This document shows positions 48,628 through 56,783 of a stretch of 64,000 nucleotides of DNA, in pieces. Below the pieces are notes generated by a model, which saw only the letters and a list, made by a program, of their open reading frames with translations, was not told the DNA's origin and ran no database searches. The stretch is from positions 62,001 through 126,000 of the forward strand of contig NZ_JASNJD010000002.1 of NCBI RefSeq assembly GCF_030164425.1, written 5' to 3'. A program made the translations under genes and the position numbers. Numbering within the stretch: the first letter of the stretch is position 1; the number at the start of each line of letters is the position of its first letter. Origin of the DNA: Pseudodonghicola flavimaris (lineage in GTDB: Bacteria > Pseudomonadota > Alphaproteobacteria > Rhodobacterales > Rhodobacteraceae).

Positions 48628-49263
48628 TCAGCGCCCGTCCAGCCAGCGCCGGAACCGGCTGCGGCGTTCCGAGATCGCCTCTCCGGCGATTTCCAGATTG
48701 TCTTCGATATCCTCGATCAGCGGATCGATGCGACGGCGGCGGAACCGGCGCCAGCGCACCCAGATGGCATAGACCACCGCCGCCAGCAGCGTCAGAAAGA
48801 CGATGTTGAACCAGGGGATGATCCGAACATCCGGCCCCGCGACCGGCTTGATCCGCACCGCGTTGGGAAAGATCGACAGGAATTCGTTGCGCCAGCCGTA
48901 GTGCCGCAGCGCCACCCATTTCGGCGCCTCGGCGGTGGATTTCATATCCGCCGCCTCGGCCTGCAGGTTCGAGCTGTTGACCTTGAAATACGGTGGCCAG
49001 GACCAGCCGGTGTCCTCGTTGCGATAAACCATAATCTTGCCGTTGGTCATCCGCGTCTGGATGAAGAACACGTCCCGGTTGGTCGTCGTCGGATCGCTGC
49101 CCACATCGTGCTGCGCCCAGAACAGGCTGTTTTCGCCCGGATCGATCCGCTTTTCATAGGTGTCCGTGATGCGGACGATATCCGTCTGCGGCAGGGTGTA
49201 ATGCAGCGCCGACGCCACCAGCCCCCAGAAGATCAGGATAATTGCCCATTTGACATAGCCCAT
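48628..49263 (-). CDS. DUF1523 family membrane protein
   Basis: A 211-residue protein with an N-terminal transmembrane helix (AIILIFWGLVASALHY), an extracytoplasmic domain of about 130 residues (ITDTYEKRIDPGENS, TNRDVFFIQTR, NEDTGWSWPPYFKVNSS), a second helix (FNIVFLTLLAAVVYAIWV) near residue 155, and a basic cytoplasmic tail. The pattern VRITDTYEKR...NRDVFFIQT is characteristic of DUF1523, an alphaproteobacterial family of unknown function. It is followed upstream by a small membrane-protein gene on the same strand (11 bases), likely the same operon. Confidence 0.85.
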   Translation of the reverse strand: MGYVKWAIILIFWGLVASALHYTLPQTDIVRITDTYEKRIDPGENSLFWAQHDVGSDPTTTNRDVFFIQTRMTNGKIMVYRNEDTGWSWPPYFKVNSSNLQAEAADMKSTAEAPKWVALRHYGWRNEFLSIFPNAVRIKPVAGPDVRIIPWFNIVFLTLLAAVVYAIWVRWRRFRRRRIDPLIEDIEDNLEIAGEAISERRSRFRRWLDGR

Positions 49264-49273
49264 GCCGGCACCC

Positions 49274-49540
49274 TCATGTGAAATTCGTGTAATAGACGAT
49301 GATCGCGATCAGCCCCAGCGGCACCGCGTAGATGGCCAGGATCAGCCTGCGCCGGAACGACCGGTCGTACTGCGCCAGCCCCCGACGCACGAAGGCCTCG
49401 CGGTCGCCGGTCAGCCCCTTGCGGCGCCAATGCGCGATCAGCTTGGCGCGGCGGCGCTGGCGGGAATAGATCGACACCGCGACATAGGCCACGCTCAGCA
49501 CCAGCAGCAGCGGGATCAGAAGGCGCAGCATCGCGATCAT
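49274..49540 (-). CDS. Small two-helix membrane protein, 88 aa
   Basis: Two hydrophobic segments flank a basic middle: MLRLLIPLLLVLSVAYVAVS and LILAIYAVPLGLIAIIVYYT. The middle has EAFVRRGLAQYDRSFRRR. It lies directly upstream of the DUF1523 gene and is probably co-transcribed, suggesting a partner. No family function known to me. Confidence 0.78.
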   Translation of the reverse strand: MIAMLRLLIPLLLVLSVAYVAVSIYSRQRRRAKLIAHWRRKGLTGDREAFVRRGLAQYDRSFRRRLILAIYAVPLGLIAIIVYYTNFT

Positions 49541-49660
49541 CTCTTTGCCTCTTCCGCCGTTCCTGTGCCGGGGTCCTGGCCCCTATTCCGTGATACGCGC
49601 GGGCGCCGCCCGGGGCAACCGGCCCGCAGCGCCCCGACGGATATGGGGGCGGCATCGCCC

Positions 49661-49679
49661 GGGGGGAAGTCTTCCCCCC
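49661..49679. repeat. Compact GC palindrome
   Basis: GGGGGGAAG-T-CTTCCCCCC, a near-perfect palindrome with a single central base, in the 217-base gap between divergent genes at 49540 and 49758. Possibly part of the local repeat system. Confidence 0.5.
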
Positions 49680-49757
49680 GGAGCGGCGCTTGTCTCCGGG
49701 CTCCGGCCCCGGCATGCTGCCCGCGTTTTAACAAGCTATTTCCATTGGAGGTTTCCC

Positions 49758-50321
49758 ATGATCCGGCAGAGCCTGATGCCCGCCGCCCTGACCCTGAGCC
49801 TGGCCTTCGCCGCCCCGGCCCGCGCCGATGAGATCAGCGATGCGCTGAATTCCGCGCTGTCGGCCTATGGCGAGGGCGATATCAAGTACGCGCTGGAGGA
49901 GCTGGAGTTCGCCAAACAGCTGCTGACCGGGCTGCAGGTCGACGAACTGGCGCAGTTCCTGCCAGAGCCGCCGGCCGGATACAGCCGCGAGATGAATTCC
50001 GAAATGGGCGCCGGGCTGAGCCTGATGGGCGGCGGCACCGGCGCGGAGGCGGAGTATTCCAACGGCGACGACAGTTTCACCGTCACGCTGATCGCCGACA
50101 ATCCGATGGTGGGCGCCATGGCCGGCATGCTGTCGAATGCCGCCGCCATCGGCGCCAAGATCGAGCGGGTCGGCCGCCAGAAGATGATGGTGCAGGACGG
50201 CGAGATCACCGGGCTGGTCGACAACCGCATCCTGGTCCAGGCCCAGGGCGAGAACACCGATCTGATGCTCGACGTGCTGAAAACGCTGGATTTCCGGGCG
50301 CTGACGGCCTTCGGCCGCTAA
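49758..50321 (+). CDS. Exported protein of unknown function, 187 aa
   Basis: A signal peptide (MIRQSLMPAALTLSLAFAAP, cleavage near ARADE at residue 23) precedes a mature domain with a helix-rich start (EISDALNSALSAYGEGDIKYA), and a second half with a beta-like part (EAEYSNGDDSFTVTLIADNP) and VDNRILVQAQGEN near the end. No catalytic motif is visible. I recall similar exported proteins of unknown function in Rhodobacterales. TTGGAGG is ahead of the ATG. Confidence 0.75.
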   Translation: MIRQSLMPAALTLSLAFAAPARADEISDALNSALSAYGEGDIKYALEELEFAKQLLTGLQVDELAQFLPEPPAGYSREMNSEMGAGLSLMGGGTGAEAEYSNGDDSFTVTLIADNPMVGAMAGMLSNAAAIGAKIERVGRQKMMVQDGEITGLVDNRILVQAQGENTDLMLDVLKTLDFRALTAFGR

Positions 50322-50333
50322 GCCCGCATGCAA

Positions 50334-50365
50334 AGGGCGGCGGCCGGCGTCCCGGCCCCCGCCCT
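50334..50365. terminator. GC-rich convergent hairpin
   Basis: AGGGCGGCGGCCGG pairs with CCGGCCCCCGCCCT (one mismatch) around a 4-base loop, between the converging exported-protein gene and the SQR-fusion gene. No T-run follows, so termination may need Rho or act by structure. Confidence 0.5.
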
Positions 50366-50386
50366 CCACAACGATCCCGGTCAGTC

Positions 50387-52066
50387 TTATCCCCCACTCA
50401 CCGTGATCTTTTCGGGTTTCGCCATCCATTCCTTGCCGCGCAGCATGCCCTTCCAGTAGATCGGCGGCAGCATCTTCTCCTTCAGCAGCCAGGCGGCCCG
50501 GGTCGGCTTGGTGCCATCGACCAGCCATTTCGGGAAGGACGGCTTCAGCGCCCCGCCATAGCCGAATTCGGCCAGGACGATCTTGCCGCGCTCCACTGTC
50601 AGCGGACAGGAGCCATAGCCGTCGTATTGCGCCACCGGCGAGCGGCCATCGATGTCGGCAGCGACGTTCTCCGCCACCACCGGCGCCTGGATCCGCGCCG
50701 CAGCGGCGGTCTTGGCGTTGGGCGCATTCATCACGTCGCCCAGCGACCAGATGTTGTCATAGCTCTTGTGCCGCAGCGTCGCCTGATCGACATCGACCCA
50801 GCCGGCGGCGTCGGCCAGGGGCGACACCCGGATGAAATCGGGGGCGCATTGCGGCGGCACCACATGCAGCATGTCGAAGTCCGTCACCACAGTGGTAGGC
50901 TCCGCGTCGGGTTTCTGCACCGCGAAGGTCGCTTTCTTCGCCGGCCCGTCCACCGCGATCAGGTTGTGGAAGAAGTTCAGGTTGACGCCGTATTTCTCGA
51001 CATATTTCTCCAGCGCCGGGACATAGTCCTTCACCCCGAAGAGCACGCCACCGGCATTGTTGAACTGGATGTCGATATCCTTGATCACACCGCGGCGCAG
51101 CCAGGCGTCGCCGGACAGATACATCGCCTTCTGCGGCGCCCCGGCGCATTTGATCGGCATCGGCGGCTGGGAAAAGATCGCCCGGCCCCGGCTCAGCCCC
51201 TGCACCAGTTCCCAGGTATAGGGCGCCAGGTCATAGCGGTAGTTCGAGGTCACCCCGTTGCGGCCCAGGGTTTCCTTCAGCCCCTCGACCCGGTCCCAGT
51301 CCAGCTTCAGCCCCGGGCAAACGATCAGCCGGTCGTATTTCACCACCCGGCAACCATCCAGCACCACGGCGTTGTCGGCGGGCTCAAAGGCGGCGACGGC
51401 GGACTTGATCCAATGCACCCCCTTGGGGATCAGGCTGCCCATGGTCTTGGCGGTCTGATCGGGGGTGAAGATGCCGCCACCGACCATGGTCCAGCCCGGC
51501 TGGTAATAGTGGATGTCGGCCGGGTCGATCAGCGCGATGTCGAGCCCGGGTTTGCGCGCCTTCAGGCTGGCCGCCACCGCGATGCCGCCGGCACCGGCGC
51601 CCACGATCACCACGTCGAATTTCGCGTCCCCCGTATCGGTGGGTGTCTTGCCGCCATTGGCGATCCGCCGCGCCACGCCGTTCATGTCGTACCCCGCCGC
51701 CTTGGTCGCGGCGAGGATCTCGGGCAGCGGCCGGGTCGGAGCCTGGCTCAGCGACCACAGCGTCGCCGAGCGTGTGCCGGTCCGGCAATAGGCCAGCACC
51801 GGCCCCGGCAGCTCGGTCAGCGCGGTGCCGAAGGCGCTGGCGGTCTCGTCCGTCACGATCCCCGGCGTCACCGGCAGGAACCGGAACTCAAGCCCCGCCG
51901 CCTGCGCGGCGGCCTCGACCTCCTCCTGACCGGGCTGATCGGGGGCCTCGGCATCGGGCCGGTTGCAGATGATGGCGCGGAAGCCCGCGGCCTTGATCGC
52001 GGCGATATCGTCCAGCGCGATCTGCGGACTGACCGACAGCCCGTCGGTGATTTTCTTGATATCCAT
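50387..52066 (-). CDS. DUF442 (rhodanese/phosphatase-like) fused to sulfide:quinone oxidoreductase
   Basis: A 559-residue two-domain protein. Residues 1-115 form a DUF442 beta-lactamase-hydrolase-like phosphatase fold with a rhodanese-type CX4R loop (AYCRTGTRS, cysteine at residue 94). From residue 150 a sulfide:quinone oxidoreductase-type flavoprotein follows: DVVIVGAGAGGIAVAASLKA, HYYQPGWTMVGGG, and FSQPPMPIKCAGAPQKAMYL with a candidate redox cysteine. Membrane attachment would be at the C-terminus. It would oxidise sulfide to persulfide and possibly hand sulfane sulfur to the N-terminal domain. The ATG at 52066 has GAGGAG before it. Confidence 0.85.
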   Translation of the reverse strand: MDIKKITDGLSVSPQIALDDIAAIKAAGFRAIICNRPDAEAPDQPGQEEVEAAAQAAGLEFRFLPVTPGIVTDETASAFGTALTELPGPVLAYCRTGTRSATLWSLSQAPTRPLPEILAATKAAGYDMNGVARRIANGGKTPTDTGDAKFDVVIVGAGAGGIAVAASLKARKPGLDIALIDPADIHYYQPGWTMVGGGIFTPDQTAKTMGSLIPKGVHWIKSAVAAFEPADNAVVLDGCRVVKYDRLIVCPGLKLDWDRVEGLKETLGRNGVTSNYRYDLAPYTWELVQGLSRGRAIFSQPPMPIKCAGAPQKAMYLSGDAWLRRGVIKDIDIQFNNAGGVLFGVKDYVPALEKYVEKYGVNLNFFHNLIAVDGPAKKATFAVQKPDAEPTTVVTDFDMLHVVPPQCAPDFIRVSPLADAAGWVDVDQATLRHKSYDNIWSLGDVMNAPNAKTAAAARIQAPVVAENVAADIDGRSPVAQYDGYGSCPLTVERGKIVLAEFGYGGALKPSFPKWLVDGTKPTRAAWLLKEKMLPPIYWKGMLRGKEWMAKPEKITVSGG

Positions 52067-52160
52067 GCGTGTCTCCTCACAGGGTGGGCGCCCGGTCGTC
52101 GTCCGTCCGGTGTCGGAGAGCGCGCTCCTCCTGCGGCTCGGCACGCTCCGATCAGAAACA

Positions 52161-52190
52161 CATATTCAACATTAAATATTTGTTCAAGAC
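52161..52190. promoter_or_regulatory. AT-rich promoter/operator candidate of the SQR fusion gene
   Basis: A strongly AT-rich patch, AACA-N9-TGTT within 52168-52184 with flanking TTCAA words, about 100 bases upstream of the start of the sulfide:quinone oxidoreductase fusion. Such boxes fit ArsR-type persulfide sensors (BigR/SqrR), but no regulator gene is adjacent. Confidence 0.4.
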
Positions 52191-52265
52191 CACATGCGAA
52201 AAACGGAATGCGAGGGCCATAGCCCCCGCAAATCGGCCCCCTAAACCGGGGGCATCCCGCCGCGT

Positions 52266-53477
52266 TCAGCCGACGACGTTGAACTCCGGTCCGTAGGGAT
52301 AGCCGGTGATATTCTCCGCCCCCTCGCCGGTGATCACCAGGATGTCGTGCTCCCGGTAACCGCCGGCGCCCGGCTGCCCCTGCGGGATCGTCAGCATCGG
52401 TTCCATGCTGATCACCATCCCCGGCTCCAGCACCGTGTCGATATCTTCGCGCAGCTCCAGCCCGGCCTCGCGCCCGTAGTAATGGCTGAGCACGCCGAAG
52501 GAATGGCCATAGCCGAAGCTGCGGTACTGCAGCAGGTCGCGCTCGGCGAAGAAGCCGTTGATCGCCTCGGTCACCGCGGCACAGCTCACCCCCGGCTTCA
52601 GCAGCGACATGCCATATTCATGCGCTGCGACATTGGCCTCCCAGATCTTCAGGCTGTCGGCATCCACCTCGCCCAGGAACATCGTGCGTTCCAGCGCGGT
52701 GTAATAGCCCGAGATCATCGGAAAGGTGTTCAGGCTAAGGATATCGCCCCGCTGCAGCCGCCGGCCGGTGACGGGATTATGCGCCCCGTCGGTATTCAGC
52801 CCCGACTGGAACCAGACCCAGGTGTCGCGGTATTCCGCATCGGGAAAGCGTTTGGCGATCTCCAGCTCCATCGCATCGCGGCCGGCCATGGCGACGTCGA
52901 TCTCGCGCGCGCCTTCCTTCACCGCCTCGCGGATGGCATAGCCGCCGACATCGGCCACCTGCGCCCCGTGGCGGATCAGGGCAATCTCCGCCGCCGACTT
53001 CCGCATTCTCTGCCGCATGCTGGCCGGCGCGATATCGACCATGGTGATCGGGTCGAGGAAATCCTCCAGCCGGTCGCGCTGCGCCAGGGTCAGGTGATCG
53101 CCCTCATGACCGATCACCGCCCCGATGCCGGTGACCGAGGCCACCGCGCGCCAGAAATTGTCCCGCGCCCAGTCGGTATAGGTGATGTTGTCGCAGAAGC
53201 CGCGCCGCCAGGGCTGGCCGGCGTCGATCCCGGCGCTGATGGTCACCGCCTGATCCTCGGTCACCACCAGCGCATAGGGACGGCCGAAGGAGCAATAGAG
53301 AAAGCCCGAATAATAGGCGATCGTCTGCATCGAGGTCAGCACAGCGGCGGTCACGCCCAGCTCCTCCATCGCCTCGCGCAAGCCGTTCAGACGGGCCTGA
53401 TATTCGGTGTCGGCGAAAGGCAGCCGCGCCTTGTCGCCATTGTGAAAACGGAAGAATTCCGGACGTGCGGTCATCAA
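52266..53477 (-). CDS. Creatinase
   Basis: A 403-residue M24-fold creatinase, hydrolysing creatine to sarcosine and urea. Length and sequence match the Pseudomonas enzyme as I know it: SGFLYCSFGRPYALVVTED, GQPWRR, ITYTDWARDNF, WFQSGLNTDGAHNPV, YRSFGYGHSFGVLSHYYGRE and ELREDIDTVLEPGM. The catalytic histidine (233 here, His232 in Pseudomonas) is in DGAHNPV. Unlike aminopeptidases of the fold, metal ligands are not all kept. It has no creatininase or sarcosine oxidase beside it; the divergent gene is succinate-semialdehyde dehydrogenase. Confidence 0.93.
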   Translation of the reverse strand: MMTARPEFFRFHNGDKARLPFADTEYQARLNGLREAMEELGVTAAVLTSMQTIAYYSGFLYCSFGRPYALVVTEDQAVTISAGIDAGQPWRRGFCDNITYTDWARDNFWRAVASVTGIGAVIGHEGDHLTLAQRDRLEDFLDPITMVDIAPASMRQRMRKSAAEIALIRHGAQVADVGGYAIREAVKEGAREIDVAMAGRDAMELEIAKRFPDAEYRDTWVWFQSGLNTDGAHNPVTGRRLQRGDILSLNTFPMISGYYTALERTMFLGEVDADSLKIWEANVAAHEYGMSLLKPGVSCAAVTEAINGFFAERDLLQYRSFGYGHSFGVLSHYYGREAGLELREDIDTVLEPGMVISMEPMLTIPQGQPGAGGYREHDILVITGEGAENITGYPYGPEFNVVG

Positions 53478-53738
53478 AGACCCTCCTTTTCAGAAAGGTC
53501 CCGGCGTACAGGACTGGGAATTGCGGGCAGCTCCTGCCCGTCCAAGCGGGAAGGCGGCGACGCCATCGCCGGGCCCGGCGCAAGATTGGACTGCTGCCCC
53601 ACCCGGCGCAAGCCCCTTCGTTGTGAGCGATATATGATACAGCCTTTGCATCCTGCCGCGTGACGCTCTACCTAATGCGTCAGACTCGGTGGGCACGAAC
53701 CGCCCGCCGCATGACACGACAGGACCGAGGAAACCGCC

Positions 53739-55214
53739 ATGCTGGACGCGCCCACCAACCTGAAATCGCTGCTGAAGGATCCTTCGCTGCTTGCCACCCA
53801 GGCCTATATCGACGGCCAGTGGGTCGACGGTGACAACGGCACCTTCGAGGTGATCAACCCCGCTCGCGGCGATGTCGTCGCCGAAGTCGCCGACCTGAGC
53901 CGCGCCCAGGTCGCGGGCGCCATCGATGCCGCCTATCGCGCACAGAAGGACTGGGCCAGCTGGACCGGCAAGGAACGCGCCGCCGTGCTGCGCAAGTGGT
54001 ACGACCTGATCATGGAGAACGCCGACGATCTGGCGACCATCCTGACCGCCGAAATGGGCAAGCCGCTGGCCGAGGCCAAGGGCGAGATCGTCTATGGCGC
54101 CTCCTTCATCGAATTCTTCGGCGAAGAGGCCAAGCGCATCTACGGCGAGACCATCCCCGGCCATCAGCGCGACAAGCGCATCACGGTGATGAAACAGCCC
54201 ATCGGCGTCGCCGCCTCGATCACGCCGTGGAACTTCCCCAACGCGATGATCACCCGCAAGGCCGCCCCGGCGCTGGCCGCCGGCTGCGCCTTTGTCGCCC
54301 GCCCGGCCGAGGAGACGCCGCTGTCGGCGACCGCGCTGGCGGTTCTGGCCGACCGCGCCGGTCTGCCCGCGGGGGTTCTGAACGTGCTGCCCTCGACCAG
54401 TTCCTCGGAAGTGGGCAAGGAGTTCTGCGAGAACTTCAAGGTGCGCAAGCTGACCTTCACCGGATCGACCGAAGTGGGCCGTATCCTGCTGCGCCAGGCC
54501 GCCGATCAGGTGATGAAATGCTCGATGGAACTGGGCGGCAACGCGCCCTTCATCGTGTTCGACGATGCCGATCTGGACGCCGCTGTCGAAGGCGCGATGA
54601 TGTGCAAGTTCCGCAACAACGGCCAGACCTGCGTCTGCGCCAACCGCATCTATGTGCAGGCCGGCGTTTATGACGCCTTTGCCGAAAAGCTGAAGATCGC
54701 GGTTGAGAAGCTGACGCTGGGCGACGGCCTGGACGAGGGCGTGACCACCGGGCCGCTGATCAACCAGGGCGCCATCGACAAGGTGCTGGAACATCTGGGC
54801 GACGTCACCGAGAAGGGTGCCACCATCCTGACCGGCGGCCGCCAGTCGAATCTGGGCGCCAATTTCTTCGAGCCCACCGTCGTCACCGGCGTGACCCAGG
54901 CGATGAAGGTGGCCAAGGAAGAAACCTTCGGCCCGCTGGCGCCGCTGTTCAAATTCGAGGATGTCGACGAGGTCATCGAGATGGCCAACGACACCATCTT
55001 CGGCCTCGCCGCCTATTTCTATGCCAAGGACCTGAGCCGCGTCTACAAGGTGGCCGAGGCGCTGGAATATGGCATCGTCGGGGTCAACACCGGCATCATC
55101 TCGACCGAGGTCGCGCCGTTCGGCGGCGTCAAGCAATCCGGCCTGGGCCGTGAAGGCAGCCACCACGGGATCGAGGATTATCTGGAGATGAAATACGTCT
55201 GCATGGCGGTTTGA
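53739..55214 (+). CDS. gabD: NAD(P)-dependent succinate-semialdehyde dehydrogenase
   Basis: A 491-residue aldehyde dehydrogenase. Catalytic cysteine in NNGQTCVCANR (near residue 293), glutamate in MELGGNAPF, NAD site in ITPWNFPNAM and FTGSTEVG. The double-cysteine CVC and the C-terminal FGGVKQSGLGREGS typify GabD (4-aminobutyrate catabolism). No gabT is adjacent; it is divergent from creatinase with 260 bases between, and convergent with the globin gene (5 bases from its end). Confidence 0.92.
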   Translation: MLDAPTNLKSLLKDPSLLATQAYIDGQWVDGDNGTFEVINPARGDVVAEVADLSRAQVAGAIDAAYRAQKDWASWTGKERAAVLRKWYDLIMENADDLATILTAEMGKPLAEAKGEIVYGASFIEFFGEEAKRIYGETIPGHQRDKRITVMKQPIGVAASITPWNFPNAMITRKAAPALAAGCAFVARPAEETPLSATALAVLADRAGLPAGVLNVLPSTSSSEVGKEFCENFKVRKLTFTGSTEVGRILLRQAADQVMKCSMELGGNAPFIVFDDADLDAAVEGAMMCKFRNNGQTCVCANRIYVQAGVYDAFAEKLKIAVEKLTLGDGLDEGVTTGPLINQGAIDKVLEHLGDVTEKGATILTGGRQSNLGANFFEPTVVTGVTQAMKVAKEETFGPLAPLFKFEDVDEVIEMANDTIFGLAAYFYAKDLSRVYKVAEALEYGIVGVNTGIISTEVAPFGGVKQSGLGREGSHHGIEDYLEMKYVCMAV

Positions 55215-55218
55215 GAAA

Positions 55219-55632
55219 TCAGGCCGCGGCCTCGGTCAGGACCGCCAACCGCCCGGTAAAGGCGGCGATGACTTCCGCCCAGCTCTGCAAATCTTCCTGG
55301 TCGAGGCGATCCGAAAGGGTCGCCTCGATCGCTTTGGACATCGCCCGACCACCGGCCCGGTATTGCTGCGGCGTGATGCCAAGCGGGCGCTGCTCCGCCC
55401 AGACCTGCTGCGCCACCGCCTCAAGATTGGCGGGGCATTCCGCGCATTGCGCCACTTTCGTCAGCAGCGTGACGAAGAGTTCCTTACGCGGTCCGCGGCT
55501 GTGCGGAAAAAACCGCTCCATCTCCGGATCGCTTGCGAAAGCCTCGGTGAAAAACGCCTCGGCAATAGCCGCCTTTTCCGCAAAGACCTGCGGCAGGGTG
55601 CTTCTCAATCCGTTTGTCTGCCTTGTCAGCAT
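55219..55632 (-). CDS. Globin-fold protein lacking heme-ligand histidine
   Basis: A 137-residue protein aligning over its whole length with bacterial single-domain globins such as Vitreoscilla hemoglobin (QTNGLRSTLPQVFAEKAA against QTINIIKATVPVLKEHGV; ITPQQY against AAAHYP-type; LQSWAEVIAAF against LDAWGKAYGVI). The CD1 phenylalanine is kept (residue 42), but the proximal histidine position is glutamine (Gln81) and the distal B10/E7 positions are also changed. It carries C-A-E-C at 63-66. This suggests a globin fold without normal heme iron coordination. Ends 5 bases from the convergent gabD stop. Confidence 0.75.
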   Translation of the reverse strand: MLTRQTNGLRSTLPQVFAEKAAIAEAFFTEAFASDPEMERFFPHSRGPRKELFVTLLTKVAQCAECPANLEAVAQQVWAEQRPLGITPQQYRAGGRAMSKAIEATLSDRLDQEDLQSWAEVIAAFTGRLAVLTEAAA

Positions 55633-55701
55633 CTTTGTCGTGCCCTTCTCGACTCAACTTTTGCGAGCAACAAGATAACAAGAGGTAAACAGAACATAAC
55701 G

Positions 55702-55730
55702 CGCCTGAGGTTTTCAGGCGAATTTTTTTT
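55702..55730 (+). terminator. Orphan plus-strand terminator upstream of the globin-like gene
   Basis: CGCCTGA/TCAGGCG with a 5-base loop is followed by AA and eight T residues, a textbook terminator. No plus-strand gene ends here: gabD stops 488 bases earlier. A small RNA on the plus strand, antisense to the leader of the globin-like gene, or a long gabD 3' region, would explain it. Confidence 0.7.
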
Positions 55731-56100
55731 CGATGTATTTTGCCGCCAGCGCCAGCCTACCGTTGCGGAAACGACTCAATTTTGATCACTCGGAGCGGCG
55801 CATTCCGCCCGCCGCACCGCCTGCCCATGACACAGTTCCCGGACAAAGAGCGCCGGATATAGTTCAGCAAAATTGATGTGTTAGAGGCCTTCTCCGCCGC
55901 TGTCCGCCCATCGCTGCGGCACACGCCCCGGCGAAGCCTGCCCCCGGCGCAACGCTCGACACCTCCCGGATGTCAGGAACTGGACGAGAGAGAGCAGCCT
56001 GATGGAAAGACGGGCATCGGGCGGGAAATCACCCCAGAGGCGCACAACCCCCACGCGATATCCTCTACGGGATAGCCCGCAGAGCCACCGGCCGCAAAAC

Positions 56101-56124
56101 GGCGCGAAGGATATCCTTCGCGCC
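56101..56124. repeat. Perfect 24-base palindrome downstream of hsp20
   Basis: The half GGCGCGAAGGAT is followed immediately by its exact reverse complement. It lies 81 bases past the hsp20 stop (reading leftward) and is followed on that strand by GTTTTGC, so it may terminate hsp20 transcription. Confidence 0.6.
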
Positions 56125-56204
56125 CCTGGCAACACACCTCCCCGGACCCCGCCGCGCCGCCCCCGAGGGAAACAGAGGTCGCGCGTCCGCAGGTCCGGCG
56201 GGGA

Positions 56205-56681
56205 TCAGTTCACGGCCTGCGCCTCGACCACCTCATCGGCGGCGGACGACGCCGGACGGGAGGAGGCAATCGCGATGCGGCGCGGCTTCAGCGCCTCGGG
56301 CACCTCGCGCTTCAGGTCGATATGCAGCATGCCGTTTTCATGGGTGGCGCCGGTCACACGCACATGATCGGCCAAGGTAAAGCGCCGCTCGAATGCACGG
56401 GTGGCGATGCCGCGGTGCAGATAGGTGCGCTCTTGATCCTCTTCGGCCTTCTTCGCCGATACGATCAGCGCATGATCGCGCATTTCAACCGACAGATCGG
56501 CCTCGGAGAAGCCGGCCACCGCGATCGAGATGCGATAGGCATCCGCGGCGGTCTTTTCGATGTTGTAGGGGGGATAGCTGGACTGGCCGACATCATTGGC
56601 CATGATGCGATCCATCAGGTCCGCGATCTGGTCGAAGCCGATGGTGGCACGGTTCAGCGGGGCAAAGTCAAAACTACGCAT
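56205..56681 (-). CDS. Hsp20/alpha-crystallin small heat-shock protein
   Basis: A 158-residue class A small heat-shock protein that holds unfolding proteins. An IbpA-type N-terminus (MRSFDFAPLNRATIGFD) leads to the alpha-crystallin domain (YPPYNIEKTAADAYRISIAVAGF to HENGMLHIDLKREVPE, residues 36-130), with a C-terminal RRIAIAS (IXI motif). A heat-shock-type promoter sits upstream at 56784-56812, so expression under RpoH is likely. Confidence 0.93.
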   Translation of the reverse strand: MRSFDFAPLNRATIGFDQIADLMDRIMANDVGQSSYPPYNIEKTAADAYRISIAVAGFSEADLSVEMRDHALIVSAKKAEEDQERTYLHRGIATRAFERRFTLADHVRVTGATHENGMLHIDLKREVPEALKPRRIAIASSRPASSAADEVVEAQAVN

Positions 56682-56783
56682 AGGTCGTCATCCTCATCTC
56701 TTGAGCGATTCACGAAACGCCCTCCGGGTCCCGGACGGGCAGATGATCCCGGGCCCCTCGAGAGGCGACCCGAACATGAATCC

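Larger units (their letters stand above)
55633..56204. other. 571-base gene-free stretch between globin-like and hsp20 genes
   Basis: It holds the likely promoter region of the globin-like gene (AT-rich, 55633-55800), an intrinsic terminator on the opposite strand (55702-55730) and a perfect 24-base palindrome (56101-56124). The reading frames present are short and unsupported. Confidence 0.6.

Noticed and set aside
55740-56100. FNR boxes near the globin-like and hsp20 genes
   Set aside because: Only TTGAT half-sites occur; no TTGAT-N4-ATCAA was found.
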